Shown: positions 25,502 to 34,119, counted from the first letter of the stretch. The stretch: DNA of 64,000 nucleotides from Sphaerisporangium corydalis (GCF_025506355.1 NZ_JANZYP010000047.1:18430-82429), one strand, 5' to 3'. The notes: generated from the sequence alone by a model not told the origin. Numbers and translations: made by a program.

Positions 25502-26538
25502 GCGAGAGTGATCCTGGGCTCCTTCGCGATGGGCCGGGGGTGGGAGTGGGCGATCTCACCGAGCCGGGGTGGGCGGTGGTGTCGGTGGACGGGGCGGGGC
25601 TGGAGGGGTACCGGCGGGAGCTGACCGGGTACTGCTACCGGATGCTCGGGTCGGCGTTCGAGGCGGAGGACGCGGTCCAGGAGACGTTCCTGCGCGCGTG
25701 GAACGCACTCGGCCGCTTCGACGAGCGCAAGGGATCCCTGCGCACCTGGCTGTACCACATCGCGACCAACATCTGCCTCGACATGCTCAAGGGCGCCCGG
25801 CGGCGCGCCCGCGCCATGGACCTCGGCCCCGCGACGTCCGCCGGGCCCGACCTCGGCGCGCCCCTGCCCGAGAGCGCCTGGGTGCTGCCGATCCCGGACG
25901 GCCGCGTCCTGGCCGAGGACGGCGACCCCGCCGAGCTGGCCGTCTCCCGCGAGACGATCAGCCTGGCCTTCGTCGCCGCGTTGCAGCACCTCCCGCCGCG
26001 CCAGCGCGCGGTGCTGATCCTGCGCGACGTGCTGTGCTGGCGGGCCACCGAGGTGGCCGGGCTCATCGGCGCCACCGTCCCCTCGGTCAACAGCGCCCTG
26101 CGACGCGCCCGCGTGACGCTCGGCGGGGCACGCCCGCCCGCCGCCGATCCCTACCGTCCCCTGGACGGCGGGCAGCGGGCACTACTGGCCCGCTACGTCG
26201 ACGCGTTCGAGCGGTACGACGTGGCGGCGCTCGTGGCGCTGCTCCACGAGGACGCCACGATGACGATGCCCCCGTTCGAGTGGTGGTTGCACGGCCGCAA
26301 GGACATCTGGCGGGCGCTGTCGGAGTCGGCAGGCCCCTGCGCGGGGTCGCGGCTCGTCCCCACGGTGGCCAGCGGCACGCCCGCGTTCGCGCACTACCTG
26401 CCGGACGGCGCGGGCGGGCACCGCCTGTTCGCCCTCCAGATCATCGAGACCACCGGAGACCGGCTCACCGGCCTGACCTCCTACCTCAACGACCCCCGCC
26501 TATTCACCCTATTCGAGCTACCGCTTTCCCCGCGATGA
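25498..26538 (+). CDS. ECF sigma factor with C-terminal SnoaL-like domain (SigG/SigX5 type)
   Basis: A 346-residue extracytoplasmic-function sigma factor. Region 2 is YRRELTGYCYRMLGSAFEAEDAVQETFLRAWNALGRFDERKGSLRTWLYHIATNICLDMLKG; region 4 is LAFVAALQHLPPRQRAVLILRDVLCWRATEVAGLIGATVPSVNSALRRARVTL. From about 215 to the end is a SnoaL-like cone domain (LLARYVDAFERYDVAALVALLHEDATMTMPPFEWWLHGRKDIW), the arrangement of SigG/TIGR02960-type factors, in which the SnoaL domain controls activity in place of an anti-sigma. It follows the SpoIIE gene with a 101-bp gap. Start GTG 25498. Its 3' end is repeated three times. Confidence 0.9.
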   Translation: MSESDPGLLRDGPGVGVGDLTEPGWAVVSVDGAGLEGYRRELTGYCYRMLGSAFEAEDAVQETFLRAWNALGRFDERKGSLRTWLYHIATNICLDMLKGARRRARAMDLGPATSAGPDLGAPLPESAWVLPIPDGRVLAEDGDPAELAVSRETISLAFVAALQHLPPRQRAVLILRDVLCWRATEVAGLIGATVPSVNSALRRARVTLGGARPPAADPYRPLDGGQRALLARYVDAFERYDVAALVALLHEDATMTMPPFEWWLHGRKDIWRALSESAGPCAGSRLVPTVASGTPAFAHYLPDGAGGHRLFALQIIETTGDRLTGLTSYLNDPRLFTLFELPLSPR

Positions 26539-26628
26539 GTTCCGGTTCCGAGCTGCGGCTTCCCCGCGTTGAGTTCGGATTCCGAGCTGCCGCCTTCCCC
26601 GCGATGAACTCCGGCTCCGAGCCGCCGA
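26526..26628 (+). repeat. 34-35-bp tandem repeat over the SigG-like stop codon
   Basis: TTCCCCGCGATGAGTTCCGG begins at 26526 with the sigma stop TGA inside; related copies start at 26560 (TTCCCCGCGTTGAGTTCGG) and 26595 (TTCCCCGCGATGAACTCCGG), periods 34 and 35. Confidence 0.9.
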
Positions 26629-26715
26629 CGACCCTGTGATGTTCTGAGCGGCGTCTTCCGCGTCGGGTTCGTGTCGCCGTCCCGCGATTAGTTTCGGGGG
26701 GTCGTGTCGTACCAC

Positions 26716-26742
26716 CTCTCGACAGCTAGATGACATCGAGAG
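26716..26742 (+). promoter_or_regulatory. Inverted repeat covering the SD of the alpha/beta hydrolase
   Basis: CTCTCGA (26716-26722) and TCGAGAG (26736-26742) are a perfect 7-bp dyad with a 13-base spacer. The right arm overlaps GAGAGG, the SD of the next gene. It could be an operator or an RNA hairpin hiding the ribosome site. Confidence 0.5.
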
Positions 26743-26754
26743 GAAACGATCACT

Positions 26755-27531
26755 GTGGCCGACCACATCGAGATCGACGGCGTGCGCACGTGGTACGACG
26801 AGACCGGGCAGGGCGAGCCGCTGGTGCTGCTGCACGGCGGCTTCAGCGACGCGCGGGACTTCGCCGGGAACCTCGGCACGCTCGCCGACCGCTTCCGGGT
26901 CCTCACCCCCGAGCGCCGGGGCCATGGGCACACCCCCGACGTCCCGGGGCCCATCACCCTCGGCCTCATGGCCGACGACATGATCGCCTTCATCGACAAG
27001 GTCGTCGGCGAGCCCGTCCACCTGGCCGGATACAGCGCCGGCGCGACCGTCGCGATGCTGGTCGCCCTGCGCCGCCCCGACCTCGTACGCGGGCTCGTGC
27101 TCATCAGCGGCGGCTTCGCCGGCGAGGGCTGGATCTTCACCCCCACGGCCGGCGGCGAGATGCCCGAGCAGGTCGTCGCCGCGTACGCCGAGGTGTCGCC
27201 GGACGGCCGCGACCACTTCCCCGTCGTGGTCGCCAAGATCGTCGAGGCGGTCACGGCCACGCCCGTGGCCCTGACCGAGGAGGATCTGGCCGCCATCGGC
27301 AGCAGGACGCTGGTGATGGCCGCCGACGACGACATCATCCACCTGGAGCACACGCTGGCGCTCTACCGGGCCCTACACGAATCCGAGCTGGCCGTCGTGC
27401 CCGGCACCTCCCACGTGCTCCTGCACGAGAAGCCGGAACTGTGCACCCGGATCGTCGCCGACTTCCTGACCAAGGATCCCGTGCCCACCTTCATCCCGGT
27501 CAGACGAGCGGGCGCCGCACCACACCAGTGA
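26755..27531 (+). CDS. Alpha/beta hydrolase
   Basis: 258 residues. The fold is shown by GEPLVLLHGGFSDARDF (oxyanion HGG), the GHGHTPD turn, the nucleophile elbow VHLAGYSAGATVAMLVAL (Ser in G-Y-S-A-G, about residue 95), the acidic residue in TLVMAADDDIIHLEH and the His in VVPGTSHVLLHEKPELC. The triad is complete. It resembles small esterases or peroxidase-fold hydrolases of the 3-oxoadipate enol-lactonase group; the substrate is unknown. Start GTG 26755 follows GAGAGGAAA. Confidence 0.88.
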   Translation: MADHIEIDGVRTWYDETGQGEPLVLLHGGFSDARDFAGNLGTLADRFRVLTPERRGHGHTPDVPGPITLGLMADDMIAFIDKVVGEPVHLAGYSAGATVAMLVALRRPDLVRGLVLISGGFAGEGWIFTPTAGGEMPEQVVAAYAEVSPDGRDHFPVVVAKIVEAVTATPVALTEEDLAAIGSRTLVMAADDDIIHLEHTLALYRALHESELAVVPGTSHVLLHEKPELCTRIVADFLTKDPVPTFIPVRRAGAAPHQ

Positions 27532-27632
27532 CGTCCACCCGCGTCACCCGGCGGTGGGCGGTTCGACCTGGGGGCGATCAGTGGCGGTCGCGTCTGGTGA
27601 CAGGTCCGGCGCCGGGTGCTTGACTCAAGCGC

Positions 27633-28409
27633 ATGGAACTGGCCTACGAACGGCGCGGCGCCGGACCGCCTCTGGTGCTGCTGCACGGCATAGGACACCA
27701 CTGGCAGGCCTGGGAACCCGTCCTCGACCTGCTCGCCGCGTCTCGTGACGTCATCGCGGTGGACTTCCCCGGGTTCGGCGCCTCGCCCCCGCTGCCGCCC
27801 GGCACGCCGTACAACCCGGAGACGCTCGCGGACGCGGTCGAGGCGTTCTGCGCCAAGCTCGGCGTGGACGAGCCCCACGTCGCGGGCAACTCGCTCGGCG
27901 GGTACGTCGCGCTGACGCTCGCCGCGCGGGGCACGGTCCGCACGGCCACCGCCCTGTCGCCCGCGGGCTTCTGGTTCGGCGCCGAGACCGTCTGGGCGCG
28001 GTCCCTTCTGCGCTTCATGAGATGGTCCAGCCGTTCGCTGCCCGCCGCGCGTACCGACCCTGCCGCCTACACGGTGGCGGGGCGCGTGCTGACGATGGGC
28101 CTGATCGTCGCGCGCCCCGCGCGGACGAAACCCGAGGCGGTGATCGCGGGCGTCAGGGCGCTGAGGGAGGCGACCGGCTTCGACGAGACGCTGGACTCCT
28201 TCTCCTCGATCACGCCGCCCGGCCGCCCGAAGGTGCCGATCACGATCGCCTGGGGGGAGCACGACCGGCTGCTGCTCCGCCGCCAGGCCGTACGGGCCGC
28301 GCGGTGGGCGGAGCACCGGGTCATCCTGCTCAGGGGATGCGGCCACGTTCCCATGAGCGACGATCCCGAACTGGTCGCCCGCGTCCTGCTGGAGGGCAGC
28401 TCACGCTGA
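27633..28409 (+). CDS. Alpha/beta hydrolase
   Basis: A second 258-residue hydrolase, clearly different in sequence from the preceding one. Motifs: GPPLVLLHGIGHHWQAW, VDFPGFGASPPLPPG, the elbow HVAGNSLGGYVALTLAARG (Ser in G-N-S-L-G), the Asp in ITIAWGEHDRLLL and the His in LLRGCGHVPMSDDPELVARVLLEG. The pattern fits MhpC-like C-C hydrolases or esterases. It is 101 bp from the first hydrolase and may share a transcript, though the gap has no clear promoter. Start ATG 27633. Confidence 0.87.
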   Translation: MELAYERRGAGPPLVLLHGIGHHWQAWEPVLDLLAASRDVIAVDFPGFGASPPLPPGTPYNPETLADAVEAFCAKLGVDEPHVAGNSLGGYVALTLAARGTVRTATALSPAGFWFGAETVWARSLLRFMRWSSRSLPAARTDPAAYTVAGRVLTMGLIVARPARTKPEAVIAGVRALREATGFDETLDSFSSITPPGRPKVPITIAWGEHDRLLLRRQAVRAARWAEHRVILLRGCGHVPMSDDPELVARVLLEGSSR

Positions 28410-28481
28410 CCCGCCCTTGCGGGGCATCCTGTCCGAGCACGCCCTGTCCGAGCGCCCCGTCCGCACGCCCCTGTCGGGATC

Positions 28482-28547
28482 GTCAGGTCGGAGCGTCGGG
28501 TCGAGCCCGTCGGGTCGAGCCCGTCGGGTCGGGCGCGTCGGGACGGG
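28482..28547 (+). repeat. 14-bp tandem repeat between convergent genes
   Basis: GTCGGGTCGAGCCC-type units start at 28495, 28509, 28523 and 28537, preceded by a diverged copy at 28482. The array lies after the hydrolase stop but does not include it. It is upstream-adjacent to the 3' end of a convergent small gene. Confidence 0.85.
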
Positions 28548-28575
28548 CTTGGCCGGCGGTGGCCGCCGGGGACGG

Positions 28576-28740
28576 TCAGCGTTGGGTCTGGGTGTAGAGG
28601 GCGAGCATGACGATGGCGAAGGTGATCATCACCCCGGCGTAGGCGACCGGGCCGAACCGCAACGCCTTGCGCACGCGGTTCAGCACCCACGCGAACAAGA
28701 ACGCCAGGAAGATCAGCAGGATCAGTCCACCGTTTTCCAT
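28576..28740 (-). CDS. Small membrane protein (54 aa)
   Basis: A 54-residue protein with two predicted transmembrane helices: ENGGLILLIFLAFLFAWVLNRVRKAL and AYAGVMITFAIVMLALYTQTQR, joined by a basic loop. ATG 28740 has GGAGG eight bases upstream. The open frame runs further upstream, but that part reads as low-complexity Gly/Arg/Pro and is unlikely to be translated. It lies between the hydrolase and acyl-CoA dehydrogenase genes. Function unknown. Confidence 0.65.
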   Translation of the reverse strand: MENGGLILLIFLAFLFAWVLNRVRKALRFGPVAYAGVMITFAIVMLALYTQTQR

Positions 28741-28902
28741 CGCCACCGCCTCCGGGAGCCCGCTCTTCTCGAACCGCGCCCTCGGCGGCCCGCCCCCGAG
28801 GCCCGTGCTCGCCGGCCCTGCGGGGGCCCGCCTTCGGGACCCTCCGCTGACAAGTATGCGGCGGATCGCCGCCACGCGCGGGGAACGCGGGCCGTGGCGG
28901 GG

Positions 28903-30048
28903 TCAGAAGCCGAAGGAGCGGCCGATGATCTCCTTCATGATTTCGGTGGTCCCGCCGTAGATGGTCTGGACGCGGCTGTCCATCCAGGCCTTGGCCACCG
29001 GGTACTCCACCATGTACCCGTACCCGCCGTGAAGCTGGAGGCAGCGGTCGATCACCTTCTGCTGTAGTTCGGTCGTCCACCACTTCGCCTTGGCCGCGTC
29101 CACGACGGTGAGCTGCTTGGCGTTGAGCGCACGAATACATTTGTCGACGTAGTGACGGGCGATCTCTACTTCGGTCGACAGTTCGGCGATGACGAACCGG
29201 GTGTTCTGGAAGGCGCCGAGGTTCCGGCCGAACGCCGTGCGGTTCTTGCAGTACTCGATGGTCGACTCCAGCACCGACTCGGCCGCCGCCACCGCCGCCA
29301 CCGCGATCGACAGGCGCTCCTGCGGCAGGTTGTTCATGAGCTGGAAGAAGCCCTGGCCCTCGTCGTCGCCGAGCCGGTTGGCCACCGGAACGCGCACGTT
29401 CTCGAAGAACAGCTCCGCCGTGTCCTGGGCGTGCATGCCGATCTTCTCCAGGTTGCGGCCACGACTGAAGCCGTCCATGCCCCGCTCGACGACCAGGAGC
29501 GTCGTGCCCCGCGCGCCCGCCGACGGGTCGGTCTTGGTGACGACCACCACCAGGTCGGAGTTGATGCCGTTCGTGATGAACGTCTTCTGCCCGTTGACGA
29601 GGTAGTGGTCGTCCTCCCGGACGGCCGACGTCCTGATGCCCTGGAGGTCGCTGCCCGCCCCTGGCTCGGTCATCCCGATCGCGGTGATCAGCTCGCCGGA
29701 CACGAAGCCGGGCAGCCAGCGCTGCTTCTGCTCCTCGTTGGTGAGGTCGACCATGTAGGGGGCCATGATGTCGTTGTGCAGGCCGAACCCGAGGCCGCTC
29801 GCGCCGATCCTGATGATCTCTTCGACGATGACCGTGTTGAAGCGGAAGTCGGTGATCCCGGCGCCGCCGTACTCCTCGGGGACCGTGAAGCCGAACATCC
29901 CGATCTCGCCGGCCTTCTTCCACAGCTCGCGGGGGACGATGCCGTCCTTCTCCCACTGCGCGTGGTGCGGGACGACCTCACGGGTCATGAACTCGCGCAC
30001 GGTCTCACGGAAGAGCAGGTGCTCTTCCTCGAAGAGGTCTCGCTGCAT
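28903..30048 (-). CDS. Acyl-CoA dehydrogenase
   Basis: 381 residues, full length for the family. FAD and substrate sites: ITAIGMTEPGAGSDLQGIRTSA, VNGQKTFITNGINSDLVVVVTKTD, the RTAFGRNLGAFQNTRFVIAEL segment, LQLHGGYGYMVEYPVAKAWMDSRVQTIYGGTTEIMKEIIGRS with the catalytic Glu in TTE-I. It transfers electrons from acyl-CoA to ETF. Chain-length preference cannot be stated; the sequence resembles the FadE-type long-chain dehydrogenases of actinobacteria. Start ATG 30048 with a GGAGGG-like SD. It stands alone on the minus strand. Confidence 0.93.
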   Translation of the reverse strand: MQRDLFEEEHLLFRETVREFMTREVVPHHAQWEKDGIVPRELWKKAGEIGMFGFTVPEEYGGAGITDFRFNTVIVEEIIRIGASGLGFGLHNDIMAPYMVDLTNEEQKQRWLPGFVSGELITAIGMTEPGAGSDLQGIRTSAVREDDHYLVNGQKTFITNGINSDLVVVVTKTDPSAGARGTTLLVVERGMDGFSRGRNLEKIGMHAQDTAELFFENVRVPVANRLGDDEGQGFFQLMNNLPQERLSIAVAAVAAAESVLESTIEYCKNRTAFGRNLGAFQNTRFVIAELSTEVEIARHYVDKCIRALNAKQLTVVDAAKAKWWTTELQQKVIDRCLQLHGGYGYMVEYPVAKAWMDSRVQTIYGGTTEIMKEIIGRSFGF

Positions 30049-30252
30049 TCGGTCCCTCCTTGGGGGTCGCCCAACAGAATACGATTCTGGTCACCAGGGG
30101 GACACCTCGCCCGGGTAATCCAGTCGGACCGATATACGTAACAAATCAGCTACGTTCCGTACCGGAGGCATATCCATAAGGTCGGCATAAGAGGAGAAAG
30201 TCATACGATCAATCTTCGATCGTCATCAGATGCCGGTCGATCGGAGGCGATC

Positions 30253-31638
30253 TTGAACGGGTGGGGCCCCAAGGTCCGCAGACTGCTGACAGCAACACTC
30301 CTCGGCACCTGCACAAGCATCGTCCTACTGCCCGCCACGCCGAGCGCGGCGGAGACCGGCTACCACTACTACCAGTACACCTGCATGAACGGTGCCTTCA
30401 TCCCACGGCAGCAGCCGCGACCCATCCAGGTGCAGATAGCGATCCCCAAGAGCGTTCGCGTCGGGGAGCGGATCGCAGTGGACTGGACGATGAGTGAGTC
30501 CCCGCTGGTGTCGTCCGCTCATTTCCCGGCAGGCGGCAGATTCTCAGCGACCGCCACCGTGGACGTGGCCGGGCTGTGGCAGGGGAAGTTGGACTCCACC
30601 GGCACCAAGGAACAGGCAGAGCTCAACGCGGGTACGACTCTTGAGCTGCCGACGGCGATCTCGGGCTCGGTGTCCACCACCAAAGAGGGCAGACTTTTTA
30701 TCACGCCCCGGCTTCTGACCCTGACCTTCACGCCGCCCGCCAGCACGGTTCGCGTCAACGACACGAACGATCCCAACGCGCGACATGACGCCGATCCTCA
30801 TCTGCACGGCCCGATCGCTTACGTTGGCGACTGGTTCTACGCGGCCGATCGAGCGAAGTACAACGACTACCAGGGGGATCTGCACGCGACAAAGACGAAT
30901 GGCGCCTCGGCTGAGGTGAAGTTCCTCGGGGACGGTATCCAGTACATCGGAGAACGCGTCGAGACCGTGGGCGAGGTGGAGATCTATGTTGACGGATCGG
31001 CCGACCCCATAGACAAGATCGATGCGAAGGACGCGTCGGTTCCGGCGGAAAAGCCGAAGGCCCAAGAGGTCCTGTGGTCCAAGAAGCTGAACTACGGGGA
31101 CCACACGGTGACTTTCAAGAACGTCGCGCCTCCTGGGACACACATGGCGGTCGATGCCTTCGACCTCACCACGAGCACCCTGCAAAGTCCTCCATCGATG
31201 TTCTCGGCGGTCTGTTCCTACACCGGTACTCCGGCAACGGTCGCGGTCGATGTCCTTCCAGCGGCCTCCAACGGCGGCAACGGGTCGGACGATGACGATG
31301 ATGACGATGGGTACGGGCATATCTCGGATGGGGATGATTCGGTTCGGGGGGTTGTGGTGCTTTCGGGTGGGGGGCTGGGGCATGGGGCTCCTACGGCTAC
31401 CGCCACGACGACCGTGAAGCCGACGCCGAAGAAGACCTCCAAGGCCAGGTCCACCCCCCAGGTGCGCGTCACACCCAAGGGCGGCGCGCACACCGGTGAG
31501 GCGCCGGACCGTGACACCTCCGCACCGCTGCTGATCGGGTACGGCACCGTGCTGGCCCTGGGCGGGGTGCTCGGCGGGCTCGCGCTCAGGCGCCGCCAGG
31601 CCGTCCACGGAGGCGCTGGTCGAGGACGCGCGGCTTGA
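30253..31638 (+). CDS. Secreted surface protein with C-terminal anchor, sortase partner 1
   Basis: 461 residues from TTG 30253, five bases after GGAGGCGATC. A signal peptide (LLTATLLGTCTSIVLLPATPSAA) is followed by a beta-rich N domain, then a galactose-binding-like module around AKYNDYQGDLHATKTNGASAEVKFLGDGIQYIGERVETVGEVEIYVDG (about residues 196-245). A run of seven Asp follows, then a Thr/Lys stalk, the motif GGAHTGEAP, a hydrophobic helix (LLIGYGTVLALGGVLGGLAL) and RRRQ. The tripartite tail is like a cell-wall sorting signal, but with GGAHTG in place of LPxTG. The next gene is a class F sortase overlapping by TTGA, so it is the likely substrate. Confidence 0.78.
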   Translation: MNGWGPKVRRLLTATLLGTCTSIVLLPATPSAAETGYHYYQYTCMNGAFIPRQQPRPIQVQIAIPKSVRVGERIAVDWTMSESPLVSSAHFPAGGRFSATATVDVAGLWQGKLDSTGTKEQAELNAGTTLELPTAISGSVSTTKEGRLFITPRLLTLTFTPPASTVRVNDTNDPNARHDADPHLHGPIAYVGDWFYAADRAKYNDYQGDLHATKTNGASAEVKFLGDGIQYIGERVETVGEVEIYVDGSADPIDKIDAKDASVPAEKPKAQEVLWSKKLNYGDHTVTFKNVAPPGTHMAVDAFDLTTSTLQSPPSMFSAVCSYTGTPATVAVDVLPAASNGGNGSDDDDDDDGYGHISDGDDSVRGVVVLSGGGLGHGAPTATATTTVKPTPKKTSKARSTPQVRVTPKGGAHTGEAPDRDTSAPLLIGYGTVLALGGVLGGLALRRRQAVHGGAGRGRAA

Positions 31639-32459
31639 GCGGCGGGAAGCCACGGGCCGCCATGCTGCCTGTGCTGCTGACGGTCGGGTCGCTGGCCGGG
31701 GTCGGGGCCGTGATGGCCGGTCTGCTGCTGTACCTCTCGCCGTCGCAGGAGACCGCGTCGTCCGCCGCGGGCCCGGAGCCGAAGCCGATGGTCGCCCGGA
31801 TGGCCCCCGTGGACGCGACGGGCGGCCCGTCCACCGCCGGATCGCCCGGTACAGATCCCGCCGCGGACCCCGCCACGGACTCCGGCGCGGCCGGACCGGC
31901 GACGGTGGGTCCTGGCGGGGTGAACGTCCCGCTCGTGGAGGCCGTCGCCACGGCGGCGCCCCCCTCTCCGGTGGCCGTCCCGGTGGCACCGCTGGGCAAG
32001 TCGGCGCCCACGCGGGTCCGCATCGCCAAGATCGGCGTTGACGCGCCGCTGACGTCCGTCGGCGTGGAGAAGTCCGGCGAGATCGAGGTGCCGCCGCTCA
32101 GCAGGCCCAGGCTCGCGGGCTGGTACCGGCTCGGCCCGGCGCCCGGCGAGATGGGCCCGGCGGTGATCCTCGGCCATGTGAACACCCGGAGCGGTCCTGC
32201 GGTGTTCAGCCGGCTCCGCGAGCTGGGACGCGGTGACAAGATCACGGTCGTGCGGGCGAACGGCTCCAAGGCCGTGTTCACGGTCGACGGCGCCGAGCAG
32301 GCGAGCAAGAACCGTTTCCCGACAAAGCGGGTGTACGGGCACGTCGACCGCCCGAGCCTCCGGCTGATCACTTGTGGGGGAGTGTTCAACCCTCGGACGC
32401 GCAGCTACACCGACAACATCATCGTCTACGCGACCTTGACCGCCTCAGGACGCGGCTGA
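31635..32459 (+). CDS. Class F sortase 1
   Basis: 274 residues. One N-terminal transmembrane helix (LPVLLTVGSLAGVGAVMAGLLLYL), a Pro/Ala linker, then the sortase beta-barrel from about 125. Catalytic residues: His in AVILGHVNTRSGPAVF, Cys in LRLITCGGVFNPRTRSYTDN and the Arg that follows it. Class F sortases anchor surface proteins in actinobacteria, but their signals are poorly known. The TTG start at 31635 overlaps the stop of the surface-protein gene (TTGA), giving tight coupling; an ATG nine codons downstream is an alternative. About 37% identity by eye to sortase 2 in the catalytic part. Confidence 0.9.
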   Translation: MSGGKPRAAMLPVLLTVGSLAGVGAVMAGLLLYLSPSQETASSAAGPEPKPMVARMAPVDATGGPSTAGSPGTDPAADPATDSGAAGPATVGPGGVNVPLVEAVATAAPPSPVAVPVAPLGKSAPTRVRIAKIGVDAPLTSVGVEKSGEIEVPPLSRPRLAGWYRLGPAPGEMGPAVILGHVNTRSGPAVFSRLRELGRGDKITVVRANGSKAVFTVDGAEQASKNRFPTKRVYGHVDRPSLRLITCGGVFNPRTRSYTDNIIVYATLTASGRG

Positions 32460-32516
32460 CCCGCACGAACTCCCGCGTGGCCGTAACGCTCTCCCTTGAC
32501 CCTGGCTGACAGGCGG

Positions 32517-32978
32517 CTAGGGCCAGGCCGTGAGTTGGAACCACACCGACTTTCCGTGACGGTGCAGGTTCCAGCCCCATTCGCCGGCCAGGGTCTCCAC
32601 AATGGTCAGCCCCCTTCCCGATGTCTCCATCGAGGCGGCCGCGCGCAATTGCGGGACGGCGACGCAGGAGTCGTAGACGTCCACCGTCATGAACCGCCCC
32701 TCGCGGACCACCGTGATCCGGATCGCGCTTGAGACGGGAGGGTGGGGCATGCCGTGAATGAGCGCGTTGGTGACGACCTCGGACGTGAGAAGCTCCGCGA
32801 TATCAGGTACGTCGTTCACCGCGTTCCAGTCGGCGGCGATGTCCCGGACGAAGCGACGAGCGGAGGCGACGCATTTCCGATCGCGCGGTATCCACTTCTG
32901 CCCCAGCATGGCGACCTGGCCGCCCAACTCGTATTCGTATTCGGACGGTGTGAGATGTGCTCCGATTGCCCCAGTCAT
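32517..32978 (-). CDS. HATPase_c protein, RsbW/AbaA-like anti-sigma-type kinase
   Basis: A 153-residue single ATP-binding domain of the HATPase_c_2 family: SARRFVRDIAADW, the N box PDIAELLTSEVVTNALIHG (about residues 65-83), VDVYDSCVAVPQL in the G1 position and the glycine lid SGRGLTIVETLAGEWGW, ending VWFQL. ATG 32978 follows GAGGAGAAAGATC. It is divergent from an XRE-DUF5753 gene followed by a DUF397 gene, the trio repeated many times in Streptomyces genomes around whiJ, bldB and abaA-type loci, where it tunes development and antibiotic production. Confidence 0.9.
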   Translation of the reverse strand: MTGAIGAHLTPSEYEYELGGQVAMLGQKWIPRDRKCVASARRFVRDIAADWNAVNDVPDIAELLTSEVVTNALIHGMPHPPVSSAIRITVVREGRFMTVDVYDSCVAVPQLRAAASMETSGRGLTIVETLAGEWGWNLHRHGKSVWFQLTAWP

Positions 32979-33109
32979 GATCTTTCTCCTCGCAGCGGAA
33001 TCGCATGCCAAGGGTGCCGGGCCATGACTACGCTTGGTAGGCGAACGGTCACTAATTCGAGGCTTTGAAGGTCGGCCTCGATCCGCTGAACCTCGGTGAT
33101 TGGGGCACC

Positions 33110-33889
33110 ATGGTGGATCAGTACACACCTCAGGCGATCTGGGGCAGGGAGCTGCGTCATTATCGACAGGCGGCAGGGCTCACCCAGGCTCAGATGGCGC
33201 AGAAGATCCATTTCAGTGAGTCGCTCATCAGCGGCATCGAGACAGGTCAACTGCCCGCGAGCCCCGACTTCGCCCAAGCCTGCGACACCACCCTCGGCAC
33301 AGGCGGCGCCCTCCACCGCCTCCTCGACTGGCGGCGCGCTCAGCGATTCCCCCTGTGGTTCGGGAAGTGGAGGGATAAAGAGCAAAGCGCCACGGTCCTG
33401 CGTGCTTACGAGCCGCTCTTGGTTCCGGGCCTGCTTCAGACAGAGGCGTACGCCCGTGTGGTTCTGCGTGGTGACGAAATCGCGCTGGTCGCTCGCCTAG
33501 AGCGTCAAGCTCTTCTCACTCGCCATGATCCACAGCCCCCGATCCTCCGTTGCATCTTGGATGAAGCCGTGCTGTCCCGGCCAATAGGAAGTGCCGAGGA
33601 CATGAGAGAGCAGCTCGACCATTTAGTTTCCATAGTGGGTCCGAGGCTGAGTATCCAGATCGTGCCGCACGGCATGCATCCGGGCTTGCTTAGTGGCTTC
33701 GCTATCGCGACGCTGGAGGGTGGAACCGATGTGGCCTACGTGGACACGGCTCTACGTGGGTTCACCGTCAGTGAACAGGACGAGGTTGACCAGGCTGTAC
33801 ACAGGTTCGAGTCCATAAGGACCGAAGCGTTGCCTCTGAGCATGTCGTTGGACCTCATCAAAAGGACGGCAGTCGAAAAATGGACCTGA
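33110..33889 (+). CDS. XRE-family regulator with DUF5753 (WhiJ-like)
   Basis: 259 residues from ATG 33110. The helix-turn-helix is LRHYRQAAGLTQAQMAQKIHFSESLISGIETGQL (about residues 16-49). The rest is a DUF5753 domain: AYEPLLVPGLLQTEAYARVVLRG, ERQALLTRHDPQPPILRCILDEAVLSRP, QIVPHGMHPGLLSGFAIATLE and the C-terminal F-x-V-S-E segment. WhiJ-type proteins repress promoters near themselves and act with DUF397 partners. The downstream gene overlaps its 3' end by ten bases. There is no good SD before the ATG; a TTG 15 codons upstream is possible. Confidence 0.88.
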   Translation: MVDQYTPQAIWGRELRHYRQAAGLTQAQMAQKIHFSESLISGIETGQLPASPDFAQACDTTLGTGGALHRLLDWRRAQRFPLWFGKWRDKEQSATVLRAYEPLLVPGLLQTEAYARVVLRGDEIALVARLERQALLTRHDPQPPILRCILDEAVLSRPIGSAEDMREQLDHLVSIVGPRLSIQIVPHGMHPGLLSGFAIATLEGGTDVAYVDTALRGFTVSEQDEVDQAVHRFESIRTEALPLSMSLDLIKRTAVEKWT

Positions 33890-34119
33890 GCGCGGCGAAG
33901 TGGCGTAAGTCAACGTGGACCGGCGACAACGGCGGCAACTGCGTGGAGGTGGCGGAACTGTCGGCGGTAGCCGACCAGTCCAGTCCCGGGACCACGTCGA
34001 CTACTTGGATCGCCGTCCGTGACTCCAAGAACCCTGAGGGACCCAAGCTGTACTTCACCCCGGCCGAGTGGGATGCCTTCCTCGACGGCGTCAAGGCCAG
34101 CGACTTCAATCGCGAGTAG
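33880..34119 (+). CDS. DUF397 protein (BldB-like)
   Basis: A 79-residue DUF397 protein: LSAAKWRKSTWTGDNGGNCVEVAEL, then IAVRDSKNPEGPKLYFTPAEWDAFLDGVKASDF. W-x-K-S-S/T-x-S/T and the N-C-V-E-V turn are diagnostic. These small proteins pair with XRE-DUF5753 regulators and modulate them. The start lies within the last codons of the XRE gene (10-base overlap), so they are translationally coupled. Confidence 0.93.
   Translation: MDLSAAKWRKSTWTGDNGGNCVEVAELSAVADQSSPGTTSTTWIAVRDSKNPEGPKLYFTPAEWDAFLDGVKASDFNRE

Noticed and set aside
28482..28547. Inclusion of the 14-bp repeat in the gene-end duplication pattern
   Set aside because: The array does not contain the hydrolase stop; kept only as a simple tandem repeat.
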